Of a DNA stretch of 5,128 nt, positions 4,717 to 5,128 are shown in pieces. The DNA comes from an uncultured Erysipelotrichaceae bacterium (GTDB lineage Bacteria > Bacillota_I > Bacilli_A > RFN20 > CAG-826): assembly GCA_902800255.1 (NCBI GenBank), contig CADCDV010000078.1, positions 1 to 5,128 on the forward strand. Reading direction: 5' to 3'. The position numbers and the translations under genes were made by a program. The notes beneath the pieces were generated by a model. The model ran no database searches and was not told the DNA's origin. It saw nothing but the letters and a program-made list of their open reading frames with translations. The stretch's first letter is position 1. The number at the start of each line of letters is the position of its first letter.

Positions 4717-5128
4717 AGAGTTTTTTGATCGCTTCAACCGCGTTCTTGAGATAATCGCCTTCAAACTCCTCAAGCTTTCCAGCGTCTACAAGGGAGGCAA
4801 GTTTGCCATCCATTGGGAGCTCATCAAGAAGGTTGACTCCCATCATCGCCGCAAGGCAATCGAGAGGGGTTTCGCCAAAGATTTTGATCTTTTTGCCGCA
4901 ATCTGGGCAGGTTATGTAGGCCATATTCTCAATGACGCCAAGGACATTGACGTGCATCATGCCCGCCATGGTGATCGATTTTTTGACGACCATCGAGACA
5001 AGGTCTTGAGGTGATGAGACAACGATGGCCCCATCGACTGGGATGCTCTGGAAAACGGTAAGAGGGACGTCGCCGGTTCCTGGTGGCATATCGATAAGAA
5101 GGACATCTAGCTCATCAAAGATGACTTG
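4715..5128 (-). CDS. Mrp/NBP35-type Fe-S cluster carrier ATPase, C-terminal part
   Basis: Partial gene: the last 137 residues are present and the N-terminal half, including the P-loop, lies beyond the right edge. The visible part opens with FDELDVLLIDMPPGTGD, the Walker-B-like segment of the Mrp/ApbC family, followed by VPLTVFQSIPVDGAIVVSSPQ, VLGVIENMAY and the CPDCG pair of cysteines (Cys 74 and 77 of the visible part) that bridges an iron-sulfur cluster between two subunits. The end LPMDGKLASLVDAGKLEEF is also typical. Members carry and transfer Fe-S clusters to target enzymes in the cytoplasm and use ATP. The Met at 5087-5089 is inside the conserved DMPPGTGD motif and is not the start; the frame stays open to base 5128. 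It is convergent with the ABC operon and shares its terminator, so it is probably unrelated in function. Confidence 0.95.
   Translation of the reverse strand, partial: QVIFDELDVLLIDMPPGTGDVPLTVFQSIPVDGAIVVSSPQDLVSMVVKKSITMAGMMHVNVLGVIENMAYITCPDCGKKIKIFGETPLDCLAAMMGVNLLDELPMDGKLASLVDAGKLEEFEGDYLKNAVEAIKKL

Noticed and set aside
5087..5089. ATG as start of a 124-residue Mrp-like protein
   Set aside because: The Met lies within the conserved DMPPGTGD motif and the frame remains open upstream to the window edge with matching family sequence, so the gene is cut by the window and does not start here.

Overview
The window is a protein-coding stretch of a low-to-mid G+C Bacillota-type genome. I base this on strong AGGAGG/AGGGGTG-type ribosome binding sites, T-rich intrinsic terminators, a LytS-type kinase, an AbrB/SpoVT-family regulator and a YtrB-like ABC cassette. 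TGA is used as a stop and TGG as Trp, so the standard code applies, which excludes Mycoplasma-type recoding. My guess is an uncultured gut lineage near Erysipelotrichales, RF39 or Lachnospirales, but the window alone cannot settle this. No phage, transposon, integrase or CRISPR signal is visible.

Layout. (1) 11-2021, plus strand: a two-component system. The sensor histidine kinase is LytS-like, with seven membrane helices and a QPHF phosphoacceptor motif. It is broken by a single-base frameshift inside the ATPase domain. Its missing tail, with the DDGVGF and GLNNI boxes, continues in another frame at 1081-1254. The response regulator at 1263-2021 is intact and carries a receiver plus a SARP-type winged helix. 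A textbook terminator follows at 2038-2063. (2) 2064-2413: about 350 bases without a protein gene. It holds a set of complementary segments that looks like a compact structured RNA (2138-2332) with a possible pseudoknot and its own intrinsic terminator. A separate sigma70-type promoter follows (TTGCAA, 17 bp, TAGAAT), then a leader made of three 9-bp repeats. (3) 2414-4681, plus strand: a four-gene operon joined throughout by ATGA stop/start overlaps. It encodes an AbrB-fold regulator, an ABC ATPase, an ABC-2 type permease and a lipoprotein of unknown function. (4) 4685-4716: a terminator shared with the convergent minus-strand gene. (5) 4715-5128, minus: the C-terminal part of an Mrp/NBP35-type Fe-S cluster carrier ATPase that runs off the right edge.

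How the parts may fit. The AbrB-like protein probably autoregulates the ABC operon, taking the place of the GntR regulator found in YtrA-type cassettes. The lipoprotein may act with the exporter at the cell surface. The two-component system could sense envelope stress or a peptide, but nothing in the sequence links it directly to the ABC operon, and in this genome or assembly its kinase is interrupted.
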